The notes under the pieces are model-generated. The model was not told the DNA's origin. It made no database searches and saw nothing but the letters and a program-made list of their open reading frames with translations. Shown in pieces: positions 53,473 to 61,442 of a stretch of DNA of 64,000 nucleotides. The position numbers and the translations under genes are program-made. The stretch comes from Mesorhizobium sp. B2-4-15 (GTDB taxonomy: Bacteria > Pseudomonadota > Alphaproteobacteria > Rhizobiales > Rhizobiaceae), in contig NZ_VFUZ01000012.1 in NCBI RefSeq assembly GCF_006658505.1, forward strand, positions 114,221 through 178,220. The letters are read 5' to 3'. Within the stretch, counting starts at the first letter, position 1; each line of letters starts with the position of its first letter.

Positions 53473-54057
53473 ATGTCGCTGTCCGGCACGACAACCCGCT
53501 ACGGAGGCCTCGCCCAGGCATTGCACTGGCTGACGGCATTACTGGTGCTCATTGCCTTCCTGGTCTCGGCTGGTGGCCCGCCGGAGCGCGTCTACTCAGC
53601 GGCCAGGGCGTCGACGCTGCAGCTGCACGAGTCGCTCGGCTTCGCCGTTTTCTGTCTGCTGGTCATTCGCCTGGTCTGGCGCGTGTTCGACCGTATTCCC
53701 GAAGCCCCGGCCATGCCCATCTGGATGGAGGTCACCTCGAAGGCAACGCACTGGGCGCTCTACGCGCTGTTGTTCGCGGTCCCGGCGACCGCCATGCTCG
53801 GTGCATGGTTCGACGGCCACCCGGTGACGGTCTACGGCCTGGGAGCGATCGGTCCGTTCTCCGGCACCTGGGGCGCTCCGCTGGCGGAGATCCATGGCAC
53901 GCTTGGCGATATCATCATGTGGCTCGCCGGCCTGCACGCGGCCGCGGCCATCTTCCATCACGTCTTCCTGCGCGATCGCGTGCTGAGCCAGATGGTGCCG
54001 GGCCTGCCCGATCCATCGTCCGGGCAGAAGTGGCTGAACGCGGTCAATCGAGAATGA
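53473..54057 (+). CDS. Cytochrome b561 family protein
   Basis: A 194-residue inner-membrane cytochrome with four hydrophobic segments. Haem-ligand His residues are in QALHWLTAL, LQLHESLGFAV, GTLGDIIMWLAGLHAAAAIFHHVFL. GGAG before the ATG at 53473 fixes the start. Such b561 proteins (CybB type) shuttle electrons between quinol and superoxide or a periplasmic partner. No partner is visible next to it. It is divergent from the DUF1275 gene. Confidence 0.88.
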   Translation: MSLSGTTTRYGGLAQALHWLTALLVLIAFLVSAGGPPERVYSAARASTLQLHESLGFAVFCLLVIRLVWRVFDRIPEAPAMPIWMEVTSKATHWALYALLFAVPATAMLGAWFDGHPVTVYGLGAIGPFSGTWGAPLAEIHGTLGDIIMWLAGLHAAAAIFHHVFLRDRVLSQMVPGLPDPSSGQKWLNAVNRE

Positions 54058-54062
54058 TTCGA

Positions 54063-54212
54063 ATCGCCTGATCGACCACGGGGTGCATGCCGCTCGCCTG
54101 GAAGCCGGCCGTGTCGACATGGCGGTGATTGAAGCTCAACAGCAGCGGCAAAGTTGGTTCGTGGCGGCGGTCTCGCGTCCGGGAGATTTCATATCCCGGC
54201 GCGGCCATCACC
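54063..54212. pseudogene. Mosaic of two neighbouring gene ends
   Basis: 54063-54102 is an essentially exact copy of about 40 bases from the 3' end of the serine-hydrolase gene (55593-55634). It is joined at about 54103 to a copy of the 5' end of the DUF1275 gene (53203-53314), exact for the first 20 bases and then increasingly diverged. The two donor genes lie on opposite sides. The Fic gene and its promoter lie between this mosaic and the hydrolase. Confidence 0.75.
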
Positions 54213-54234
54213 CCGCAGCGCCGAGTGAGAGGAG

Positions 54235-54355
54235 TTTCTGAAATAGCGCCAGTCGTTATTTCAGAAACATGCCATGAAAATGAAACAGCTGTTGGAAATC
54301 GATCGATTCTGACATATGGATTCTATTATTGCAGAAATTGAGGATATTTCTGAAA
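54235..54355. promoter_or_regulatory. Three TTTCWGAAA sites in the Fic gene promoter
   Basis: TTTCTGAAA is at 54235-54243, TTTCAGAAA at 54259-54267 and TTTCTGAAA at 54347-54355, the last ending one base before the Fic start codon. The first two are arms of a longer inverted repeat (TTTCTGAAATA / TATTTCAGAAA). Because the Fic protein ends in a winged-helix-like domain, self-binding is plausible. Confidence 0.7.
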
Positions 54356-54356
54356 T

Positions 54357-55505
54357 ATGGAGTTGTCAGCCTATAGAGCGGGACGCTACGAGAAGCGGCT
54401 GGAATTTCGTAGTTTCGCGCCGACCTCGGTCAATCATCCCTGGATCATCTCCGACCCGGAAGTCATAGACGTACTTGGTCGTGCCGACCGCGCACTGGGC
54501 GAATTGAATGCATTCGCGCAACTCGTCCCCGACATCGACTTCTTCATCAGCATGTATGTCGCGAAGGAAGCGACTCAGTCGAGCCGTATCGAGGGCACAC
54601 AGACCAATATCGAGGACGCCTTCAAACGGATCGAAGACCTGTCTCCTGAAGCGCGCGACGACTGGGGAGAGGTACAAAACTACATCCAGGCGATCAATAG
54701 TGCCATTGTCGGCCTGGAGCGCCTGCCTTTCTCCAACAGACTGCTGAAGGAAACACACGCCATCCTGATGCAGGGTGTGCGTGGCGAAACCAAGCAGCCC
54801 GGTGAATTTCGAACCAGTCAGAACTGGATTGGCGTGAGTCTAAGAAACGCGGTCTTCGGGCCCCCGCATCACGAGCATGTTCCCGAGCTCATGAGCGATA
54901 TGGAAAAATTCATCCATGACGACAGCCTGCGCGTACCGCCGCTCATCCGCATTGCGATCGCCCACTATCAATTCGAAACCATCCATCCGTTCCTGGATGG
55001 CAACGGGCGGCTGGGCCGCCTGATGATTTCGCTTTACCTCGCCTCGCAGGGGCTTCTTGTCAAACCCGCGCTCTATCTGTCCGACTATTTCGAGCGCAAC
55101 AAGACAGCCTACATCGATCACCTCATGGCCGTACGCGAGGGCAACCATATGCGCGACTGGCTGATCTTCTTTCTCCACGGAGTTGAAGAGACAGCGCGTG
55201 CGTCTGCTGACGTGTTCCGCAAAATTCTGGTGCTCAAAGAGCGAATAGAACGGGAAACGCTGCCGCGCTTCGGCCATCGCCGTCAAGGAAACGCGCAACA
55301 GCTTGTAAGACATCTCTACAGGCGACCATTGGTCGACGTTAAGGGCGTCGCCATTCTGTTGGACACGACGACCAACACGGCTACGTCATTGATTGCCGAT
55401 CTCATAAGCCTCGGCGTTCTAATCGAAGTCACCGGCCAAAGACGCAATCGGCTTTTCGTATTCGAACGATACCTCCAGCTCTTCGAGAGGCGCAGAGATG
55501 GCTAA
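54357..55505 (+). CDS. Fic-family AMP-transferase with C-terminal winged helix
   Basis: A 382-residue protein. The Fic active site HPFLDGNGRLGR is intact at 210-221. A class II inhibitory helix SSRIEG (Ser75, Glu79, Gly80) precedes it, so activity should be self-restrained. Residues about 310-375 (QQLVRHLYRRPLVDVKGVAILL, TNTATSLIADLISLGVLIEV) form a winged-helix domain. Fic proteins with this layout transfer AMP to target proteins. The surrounding DNA is more AT-rich than the rest, suggesting acquisition. Its ribosome site is weak and overlaps the third TTTCTGAAA. Confidence 0.92.
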   Translation: MELSAYRAGRYEKRLEFRSFAPTSVNHPWIISDPEVIDVLGRADRALGELNAFAQLVPDIDFFISMYVAKEATQSSRIEGTQTNIEDAFKRIEDLSPEARDDWGEVQNYIQAINSAIVGLERLPFSNRLLKETHAILMQGVRGETKQPGEFRTSQNWIGVSLRNAVFGPPHHEHVPELMSDMEKFIHDDSLRVPPLIRIAIAHYQFETIHPFLDGNGRLGRLMISLYLASQGLLVKPALYLSDYFERNKTAYIDHLMAVREGNHMRDWLIFFLHGVEETARASADVFRKILVLKERIERETLPRFGHRRQGNAQQLVRHLYRRPLVDVKGVAILLDTTTNTATSLIADLISLGVLIEVTGQRRNRLFVFERYLQLFERRRDG

Positions 55506-55571
55506 CGTCCGCGCATAGATCGCGTGAGGCTGTCTGAAGGCAGCAGTTCGATTTCCTACCCCTCCCTAAGA

Positions 55572-56675
55572 TCACAGTCGCAAGATTGTCGCGATCGCCT
55601 GATCGACCACGGGGTGCATGCCGCTCGCCTGGAAGGACAGGCGGTTGCCGGAGCCGACATTGCTGGTCATGGCGATGGTGAGGTCCGATGCGGGATCGTG
55701 CAGCATGACGGCGACATAGCCCGGAATGCTGCCCTGGTGGCCGTAGAAGGCGCGGTCGGCATAGGCGCTCTGGAACATGCCGGCGCCGGTCTCGCGCATG
55801 CGGGTGCCGGGGAAGCTTGCCGGAACGCGGTGTTCGAACATCTCCGCGAAGAAAGGCGGCGACAGCAGCCTGCCGGAGAACAGGCCGCGCATGAAACCCA
55901 CCATGTCGGACGGCGTCGACACCATGTCGCCGCAGCCATAGGCAGCCCCGAACGGGAAGGAATCGGAAGAATCCTGCAGTTCGTCGGAATAGGGAAGCAC
56001 GCCGTCCATGCGCCACATCTCGCCGCCCGAGGCGATGTCGGTGGGCGCGTCCGGCGCCGGCGGCGGGCGGTGGTAGTAGCCGCGCACCATCAAGTTTTCC
56101 GGAAAGGTTTCGGTCGCCGGTGACCAGGTGTTGTCCAGGCCGAGCGGCTGCAGGATCGCGCTCCTGACATAGGCGCCGAGCGACTGTCCGGAAACGGCCT
56201 CGATCACCATGCCGGCCAGGACATAACCGGTGTTGTTGTAGACCGCCGGACCGCCAGGCGCCTTCTGCTTGTCGGAGGCGAAGGCGATATCGACCAGTTG
56301 TCGGGGCGTCCACCGCCGGGTCGGATCCATCGGAATGTAGTATTCGAATTCCGGCAGGCCGCTGCGATGGTTGATCAGCTGGCGCGCGGAAATGTCTTTC
56401 GCCCCCGGCAGGTCCGGGAACCAGGCGAAGATCGGCGCGCCGAGATCGAGCTTGCCGTCTTGAGCAAGCTTGACCAAAGCGGCGGCGACGAAGGTCTTGG
56501 TGCAACTGCCGATCTTGAACAACTGGTCCGATGTGGCGGCGACATTGTGCTGCCGGTCGGCGAGGCCGGCGGTGAGGGCGGTCGGCACCGCCCTGTCGAG
56601 GGCGAAAGCCAGGGAGGCACCCACGGCGCCATCGGCGAGGTAGGTGTCGAGGAGGGCGGTCAGATTTTCACGCAT
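55572..56675 (-). CDS. Serine hydrolase (beta-lactamase class C / D-aminopeptidase fold)
   Basis: A 367-residue protein of the beta-lactamase/transpeptidase-like family. The nucleophile motif SCTK is Ser57-Lys60, the second motif is YNNTGY, and HQGSIPG replaces the KTG box. AAGGTGG precedes the ATG at 56675. No signal peptide is seen, so it is probably cytoplasmic or non-classically located. Relatives include D-aminopeptidases, esterases and penicillin-binding proteins. It lies next to a peptide-binding protein gene on the same strand. Confidence 0.85.
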   Translation of the reverse strand: MRENLTALLDTYLADGAVGASLAFALDRAVPTALTAGLADRQHNVAATSDQLFKIGSCTKTFVAAALVKLAQDGKLDLGAPIFAWFPDLPGAKDISARQLINHRSGLPEFEYYIPMDPTRRWTPRQLVDIAFASDKQKAPGGPAVYNNTGYVLAGMVIEAVSGQSLGAYVRSAILQPLGLDNTWSPATETFPENLMVRGYYHRPPPAPDAPTDIASGGEMWRMDGVLPYSDELQDSSDSFPFGAAYGCGDMVSTPSDMVGFMRGLFSGRLLSPPFFAEMFEHRVPASFPGTRMRETGAGMFQSAYADRAFYGHQGSIPGYVAVMLHDPASDLTIAMTSNVGSGNRLSFQASGMHPVVDQAIATILRL

Positions 56676-56691
56676 GGTCCACCTTTCTTCC

Positions 56692-56830
56692 TTCTCCCCC
56701 TGTGGGAGAAGGTGGATCGGCGCGCAGCGCCGAGACGGTTGAGGGGTGCTGGACGGAGTGCGGGCGGTACCAAGCTGGAACACCCCTCATCCGTCGCCTT
56801 CGGCGACACCTTCTCCCTCAGGGGGAGAAG
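56692..56830. repeat. Large inverted repeat between hydrolase and peptide-binding protein
   Basis: CTTCTCCCCCTGTGGGAGAAGG on the left and CCTTCTCCCTCAGGGGGAGAAG-type sequence on the right are inverse copies, with GAGGGGTGCT and ACACCCCTCATC inside. Same family as 10621, 13391 and 62167. Confidence 0.72.
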
Positions 56831-56843
56831 GGCGAGCCAGGTC

Positions 56844-58448
56844 CTACTCCGCCATGTCGACGGCGGCGAAATTCTGCCGGCCAAAGGGGTCGAGGACGTA
56901 GTTGAGCACGCTCTTGCGGATCGGGATCGCCACCACCGAATGAGCGATCGGCGCCACCGGCACCTCGTCCTTCAGGATCGCCTGCGCCTTCTCGTAGATC
57001 GCGGCGCGCTCCTTCGGGTCGGCGGCGACGCGGCCTTCATCCAGCAGTTTCTCGAAATCCTTGTCGCACCAGCGCGAGCGGTTGGAGCCGCCTTTAACGC
57101 CGTCGCAGGACAGGAGATAGCTCAGCATGTTGTCAGGATCGCCATTGTCGCTGCTGCCACCGAGCAGGAACGCGTCCTGGTCGCCCGCCGCCGTGCGCTT
57201 CAGATACTCGCCCCATTCGAAGCTGACGATCTCGGACTGGACGCCCACCTTCGCCCAGTCGGCCTGGATCATCTCGGCCATGCGCTTGGCGTTGGGATTG
57301 TAGGGGCGCGACACCGGCATCGCCCACAGGCTGACGTTGAGGCCGCTTTCCTGGCCGGCTTCCTTCAGCAGTTTTTTGGCGCCGTCGGGATCATAGTCGA
57401 TGCCGGCATCGGTGACGGCGCCGAGCTGCGCCGGCGGCACGACGCTGCCGGCCACGGTGCCGGCGCCGGCATAGACGGCCTCGACGATCGCCTTGCGATC
57501 GATGGCCTTGGCCAGTGCGGTGCGCACCCGCTTGTCGCCCAGCGGCTGGTGTTCGACATTGAAGCCGAGGATGCCGATGTTCTGGCCCTTGAGGTCGAGC
57601 ACCGTGATGTCGGGATCATTGCGCAGATCGGCGACAGCGCTTGGCGGCGGCGGGGCGGCGACCTGGCATTCATTGGCCTTGATGCGCTCGACACGGGTGG
57701 TCGGCTCGGGCGTGATGGCGAAGACCAGTGTGTCGATCTTCGGCGCGCCGCGCCAGTAGTCCTTGTTGGCGGCATAGCGGACCTGGCTGTCGGGCACATA
57801 GGCCTGAAGCACGAACGGCCCGGTGCCGACCGGCATGCTGTCGATCAGCTCCGGCGTGCCGGCCGCGACCATCTTCTCAGTCTGCTCCAGCGACAGAATG
57901 GAGAGATAGTCGAGCGCCAGCCCGGCCAGGAAGGTGACGTTGGGCGCGGTCAGCGTGAAGCGCACGGTATATTCGTCGACCTTGTCTATCTTGTCGATCA
58001 GCGTGCCCATGCCGAGTGCGTTGAAATACTCGTAAGCGCCGCCGCCGAGCTTGTGATAGGGATTGGCGGCATCGCGCTGGCGGTTGAACGTGTAGAGCAC
58101 GTCGTCGGCGTTGAAGTCGCGCGTCGGCGTAAAGTGCTCGTTCGACTGGAACTTCACGCCGTGGCGAAGGTGGAAGGTGTAGGTCTTGCCGTCGGGCGAG
58201 ACATCCCAGCTTTCGGCCAGCGCCGGCCCGACCTCGGTCGTGCCCGGCTTGAACTCGACCAGCCGATTGAAGATCGTCTTGGCGGCGGCGTCCATGGTGG
58301 AATCGGCGATGCCGATCGCCGGGTTGAAGGTCTCGGGATTTGCTTCGGAGCAATAGACGAGCGTCTTGGCATCGGCTTGCCCGGCAAGCATCGAGGCGGC
58401 CAGAACCGACGAGGCAAGAAGGACTGCGCGCAGAACGGTGGATTTCAT
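56844..58448 (-). CDS. Peptide ABC transporter substrate-binding protein (DppA-like)
   Basis: A 534-residue periplasmic SBP_bac_5 protein. AGGAGCG precedes the ATG at 58448 and MKSTVLRAVLLASSVLAASM with following residues is a Sec signal peptide cleaved near ADA. LVYCSEANPETFNPAIG, AESWDVSPDGKTYTFHLRHGVKFQSN and YDPDGAKKLLKEAG are typical of the dipeptide/haem-binding DppA group. No permease or ATPase genes accompany it, so it must use a transporter encoded elsewhere. It shares strand and close spacing with the hydrolase and FAD oxidase genes. Confidence 0.9.
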   Translation of the reverse strand: MKSTVLRAVLLASSVLAASMLAGQADAKTLVYCSEANPETFNPAIGIADSTMDAAAKTIFNRLVEFKPGTTEVGPALAESWDVSPDGKTYTFHLRHGVKFQSNEHFTPTRDFNADDVLYTFNRQRDAANPYHKLGGGAYEYFNALGMGTLIDKIDKVDEYTVRFTLTAPNVTFLAGLALDYLSILSLEQTEKMVAAGTPELIDSMPVGTGPFVLQAYVPDSQVRYAANKDYWRGAPKIDTLVFAITPEPTTRVERIKANECQVAAPPPPSAVADLRNDPDITVLDLKGQNIGILGFNVEHQPLGDKRVRTALAKAIDRKAIVEAVYAGAGTVAGSVVPPAQLGAVTDAGIDYDPDGAKKLLKEAGQESGLNVSLWAMPVSRPYNPNAKRMAEMIQADWAKVGVQSEIVSFEWGEYLKRTAAGDQDAFLLGGSSDNGDPDNMLSYLLSCDGVKGGSNRSRWCDKDFEKLLDEGRVAADPKERAAIYEKAQAILKDEVPVAPIAHSVVAIPIRKSVLNYVLDPFGRQNFAAVDMAE

Positions 58449-58497
58449 CGCAAACGCTCCTGATGACACTTTACGGGTTGAGGGAAGGGCTTGAACT

Positions 58498-59631
58498 TCA
58501 TGGGGTCGCCGCCGGAACAAGGAAGCGGTCGGGCGCCAGCGCGGCCGCGGTGACGCCAAGGGCCGTGACATCCCCCGGCAAGGGTTGGCCGCGCATCAGC
58601 GCCGAGCTCAGCCTCGCCAGCGTCAGCGATACCTGGAAGCCATAGCCGCCCTGGCCGCCGAGCCAGAAGAAGCCGGGCAGGCGCGGGTCGAAGCCGGCGA
58701 CCGGCGTGCGGTCGGGCGCGAAGGTGCGCAGGCCCGCCCACGGCGTCGACGGGCGGCCGATGCGCATCGACGTCGCCTGCTCGATGCGGTCGACGGCGAT
58801 GGCGACGTCGATGTCTTCAGGGTAGGCGTCGCAAGGCTCGCTATCGGTTTCATCGGCGAGCGAGCCGATCAGCCTGCCGGCGTCGGGCTTGAAGTAGAAC
58901 TGCTCGTGCAGGTCGACCACCAGCGGCCAGCCGGATATGTCCATGCCGGCGGGCGGGTCGAACAGGAAGGCGGTGCGCCGTTTCGGCTGGAAACCGAGGC
59001 CGGAGAGCCCCGCCATGCCGGCGACGACATCGACCCAGGCGCCGGCGGCGTTGACGACGATCTCGGCAGTATAGACACCGGCATTCGTCTCCACCCGCAG
59101 GCCGCCGCCGTCGGGCGAGATGGCGCGGACCTCCTCGCCGGTGCGGATGATGCCGCCGCCGGCTTTCAGCGCCGAGGCGCTTGACCCCAGCATCTTGCCC
59201 GTGTCGACATCCACCGCGTCCGGCTCGTAGACGCCGCCGCAGGTGGCTTCGGCGGCAATGACCGGAACCAGCGCGTGGAGTTCGGCCGCCGACAGGCGGC
59301 GCACGCTTGGCACCAGCGCCTGTAATTCGCCGGCCAGCCTGTCGATGGCGTCGCCGTCGCCGCTCCAGCCGACATGCAGCGCGCCGCGCCGATGGGCGAC
59401 GAAGCCGCCCTCGACTATTCGTTGCCGGCTGGCGAGCGTCAGCCCGCGCACGACCCGGTTGCCGTAGGTCTCGGTGAACAAAGCGGCGGAGCGGCCGCTG
59501 GCGTGGTAGCCGAGATGCGGCTCGCGCTCGAGGACGGTAACATCGGCCCAGTCCGCCACCGCGGCAGCCACTGACAGGCCGGCGATGCCGCCGCCGATAA
59601 CGACGATCTTTCTGCGAGAATTCGACTGCAT
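58498..59631 (-). CDS. FAD-dependent amine/D-amino acid oxidoreductase
   Basis: A 377-residue DAO-family flavoenzyme. The FAD motif VVIGGGIAGLSVAAAVAD begins at residue 9, followed by ERE and GYHASGRSAALFTETYG, a stretch known from glycine oxidase/D-arginine dehydrogenase relatives. WLGGQGGYGFQVSLTLARL near the C-terminus is the second FAD-contact block. The ATG at 59631 is taken. It lies 50 bases upstream of the peptide-binding protein gene and divergent from an XRE-cupin regulator, which probably controls the unit. Confidence 0.88.
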   Translation of the reverse strand: MQSNSRRKIVVIGGGIAGLSVAAAVADWADVTVLEREPHLGYHASGRSAALFTETYGNRVVRGLTLASRQRIVEGGFVAHRRGALHVGWSGDGDAIDRLAGELQALVPSVRRLSAAELHALVPVIAAEATCGGVYEPDAVDVDTGKMLGSSASALKAGGGIIRTGEEVRAISPDGGGLRVETNAGVYTAEIVVNAAGAWVDVVAGMAGLSGLGFQPKRRTAFLFDPPAGMDISGWPLVVDLHEQFYFKPDAGRLIGSLADETDSEPCDAYPEDIDVAIAVDRIEQATSMRIGRPSTPWAGLRTFAPDRTPVAGFDPRLPGFFWLGGQGGYGFQVSLTLARLSSALMRGQPLPGDVTALGVTAAALAPDRFLVPAATP

Positions 59632-59767
59632 CCACCAGTCGTAAAAATAATTTCGTATCCAGTCAATATTTAGCGTATAAGAAAATTGTTGGCATTGTTG
59701 ATGGTGGCGGGGAGTTGGACTACCTAGGGTGAACAGGCGGCCTCGTGGCCGCGCCATGGAGCTGACA

Positions 59768-60385
59768 ATGTCGGAGCAACCGAACCTCGGTGATTGTCTG
59801 CGCGCCTTGAGGAAAACGCATGGCTGGACCTTGCAGGAAGTCAGCGCGCTTACCGGCGTCGCGGTGTCGACGCTGTCCAAGGTCGAGAACGACCAGATGT
59901 CGCTCAGCTATGACAAGCTCTTGCAGATCTGCGAGGGGCTCGGCATCCATGTGACGGAGCTGCTCAGCGGCGACCGCAAGCAGCCGGCGGCGCGCACGCG
60001 CCGCTCGGTGACGTCACAGTCCAACACGCTGCGCCAACTCACCCGCAACTATGACTACCGGTATCTCGCCACCGACCTGGTGCGCAAACGCATGGTGCCG
60101 ATCCATGCCTATGCGCGCGCCCGCACGCCCGAAGAGTTCGGGCCGCTGACCCGGCATGCCGGCGAGGAGTTCCTGATCGTGCTCAAGGGCGAGATCGAAC
60201 TGCACACCGACCAGTACGCGCCGGTGCGGCTCAAGCAAGGCGAGAGCGTCTACATCGATTCCACCATGGGGCATGCCTACCTGTCCGTGGGTGAGGGGGA
60301 CGCCGAGATGCTCTGCGTCTGTTCCGGCGAGGAGCCGGACATGGAAGGCACGCTGCTCAGCGTGCTGGAGACGGTGGATGGGTAG
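59768..60385 (+). CDS. XRE-family regulator with cupin sensor
   Basis: A 205-residue regulator. The N-terminal HTH_3 domain (LGDCLRALRKTHGWTLQEVSALTGVAVSTLSKVENDQMSLSYDKLLQICEGLGI) covers about 6-65. The C-terminal cupin domain (about 110-190; RHAGEEFLIVLKGEIELHTDQYAP, GESVYIDSTMGHAY) binds a small ligand. GGAG six bases before the ATG at 59768 favours this start over 59756. This layout is common in regulators of amino-acid and amine catabolism and it is divergent from the FAD oxidoreductase gene. Confidence 0.92.
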   Translation: MSEQPNLGDCLRALRKTHGWTLQEVSALTGVAVSTLSKVENDQMSLSYDKLLQICEGLGIHVTELLSGDRKQPAARTRRSVTSQSNTLRQLTRNYDYRYLATDLVRKRMVPIHAYARARTPEEFGPLTRHAGEEFLIVLKGEIELHTDQYAPVRLKQGESVYIDSTMGHAYLSVGEGDAEMLCVCSGEEPDMEGTLLSVLETVDG

Positions 60386-60475
60386 GGGCTTCCTATTCCG
60401 GGGGCGGCATTTTGGAATTCATACAGATGATGCAGCGGACAACGAATCGGCGCTATTATTTCGTCGGCGAACCGA

Positions 60476-60715
60476 ATGGGGGTGGCTGTGCGAGAATTGC
60501 CCAGGAATGTCGATGCCGACGCAGTCATCGAAATCGGTCGCTACCTGGACGATCAGGGCAAGGTGGCACCCGTCTCGCTCTCGTGTGCAATCGAGGCCAT
60601 TCGCAAGCTGGTACAGACCGGACTGACCGACTTCGAACTTGAAGAATTGATCCTCGAGAGCGCGGCGGCGCGTCATCTGGCCTTGCTGCTGGACACCGAC
60701 AGCGGCCGGCGCTGA
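60476..60715 (+). CDS. Small protein of unknown function
   Basis: A protein of up to 79 residues: VRELPRNVDADAVIEIGRYL, then DDQGKVAPVSLSCAIEAIRK and LVQTGLTDFELEELILESAA. GTG at 60488 with GGGGGTGG in front may be the true start. The sequence looks helical and coding-like (a regular acidic/hydrophobic pattern), and it contains no known motif. Its stop codon lies inside the first of two tandem CTGACATGTCAG palindromes. Confidence 0.6.
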   Translation: MGVAVRELPRNVDADAVIEIGRYLDDQGKVAPVSLSCAIEAIRKLVQTGLTDFELEELILESAAARHLALLLDTDSGRR

Positions 60716-60740
60716 CATGTCAGCGGCGCTGACATGTCAG
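60712..60740. repeat. Tandem CTGACATGTCAG palindromes
   Basis: Two perfect 12-base palindromes at 60712-60723 and 60729-60740 are separated by CGGCG, so the unit CTGACATGTCAGCGGCG is repeated. They end the small gene at 60476 and lie about 50 bases past the 3' end of the minus-strand gene at 60790. They could be a protein-binding site or a transcript-end hairpin. Confidence 0.6.
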
Positions 60741-60789
60741 CCGAGGTGATCCGGCTATCGATGCCCGATACGTGCTTGCCGATGCTGGA

Positions 60790-61173
60790 CTATTCCTTTT
60801 TCGTCGCAAGAAGGTTCGCATCGCGCGCGAGACGCCATTGGCCGTCCTTCTCCTTGCGCAGCAGCGTCAGCGTGTATCCCGACCGATGGGCGCTGCCATC
60901 CGGCGAGGTGATGCTCATTTCGATGCGGTTGCGGATAAAGGCCCAGTCCCCAAGCAATTGCAGTTCGAGGATCTCGCTCGTCCCGTCGATCTTCGCGTCG
61001 GCCATGCCTTGCGAGGCCTTGGCGAAAGCCGCCTTGCCGAACGGCTCCCGGCCGGGAACCATGAAGACCACGTCATCGGTCATGAGCGAGAGAACGGTCG
61101 TCGTGTCACCGTTCTTGCTGGCCGTCATCCAGGTGTCGACCACCTGCCTGATGGCTTTCTCGTCTTCATTCAT
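60790..61173 (-). CDS. SgcJ/DUF4440-like NTF2-fold protein
   Basis: A 127-residue protein. GGAGG precedes the ATG at 61173. RQVVDTWMTASKNGDTTTVLSLMTDDVVFMVPGREPFGKAAF and the end DGQWRLARDANLLA match the SgcJ/EcaC and DUF4440 branch of the NTF2/SnoaL fold. No catalytic residues can be assigned. It is divergent from the SDR gene at 61443. Confidence 0.87.
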   Translation of the reverse strand: MNEDEKAIRQVVDTWMTASKNGDTTTVLSLMTDDVVFMVPGREPFGKAAFAKASQGMADAKIDGTSEILELQLLGDWAFIRNRIEMSITSPDGSAHRSGYTLTLLRKEKDGQWRLARDANLLATKKE

Positions 61174-61442
61174 CGGATAGTCCTCCGCAAGCTGGGACAA
61201 CGATTGGTGCCTGGCCGGGTGAGTTCGGGGATCGGCGAGGGCAAAGATAGGGCGGCCTCGGACATCAGCAATAAAGGCTGTTGCCCAGCTCGCTCAGGGC
61301 TGGCCGGTGGCGCCGGATGTGTTGAGTTTTTCTGCAGCCTGAATTCAGTCTTTCCGGTTCGAACTGGCCGGCGAAACCGGCTATACCCGTGCCCTTGCCG
61401 CCGGCAATGCCGGTTGCAGTATCCAACCCGAGAGGAAACAGG

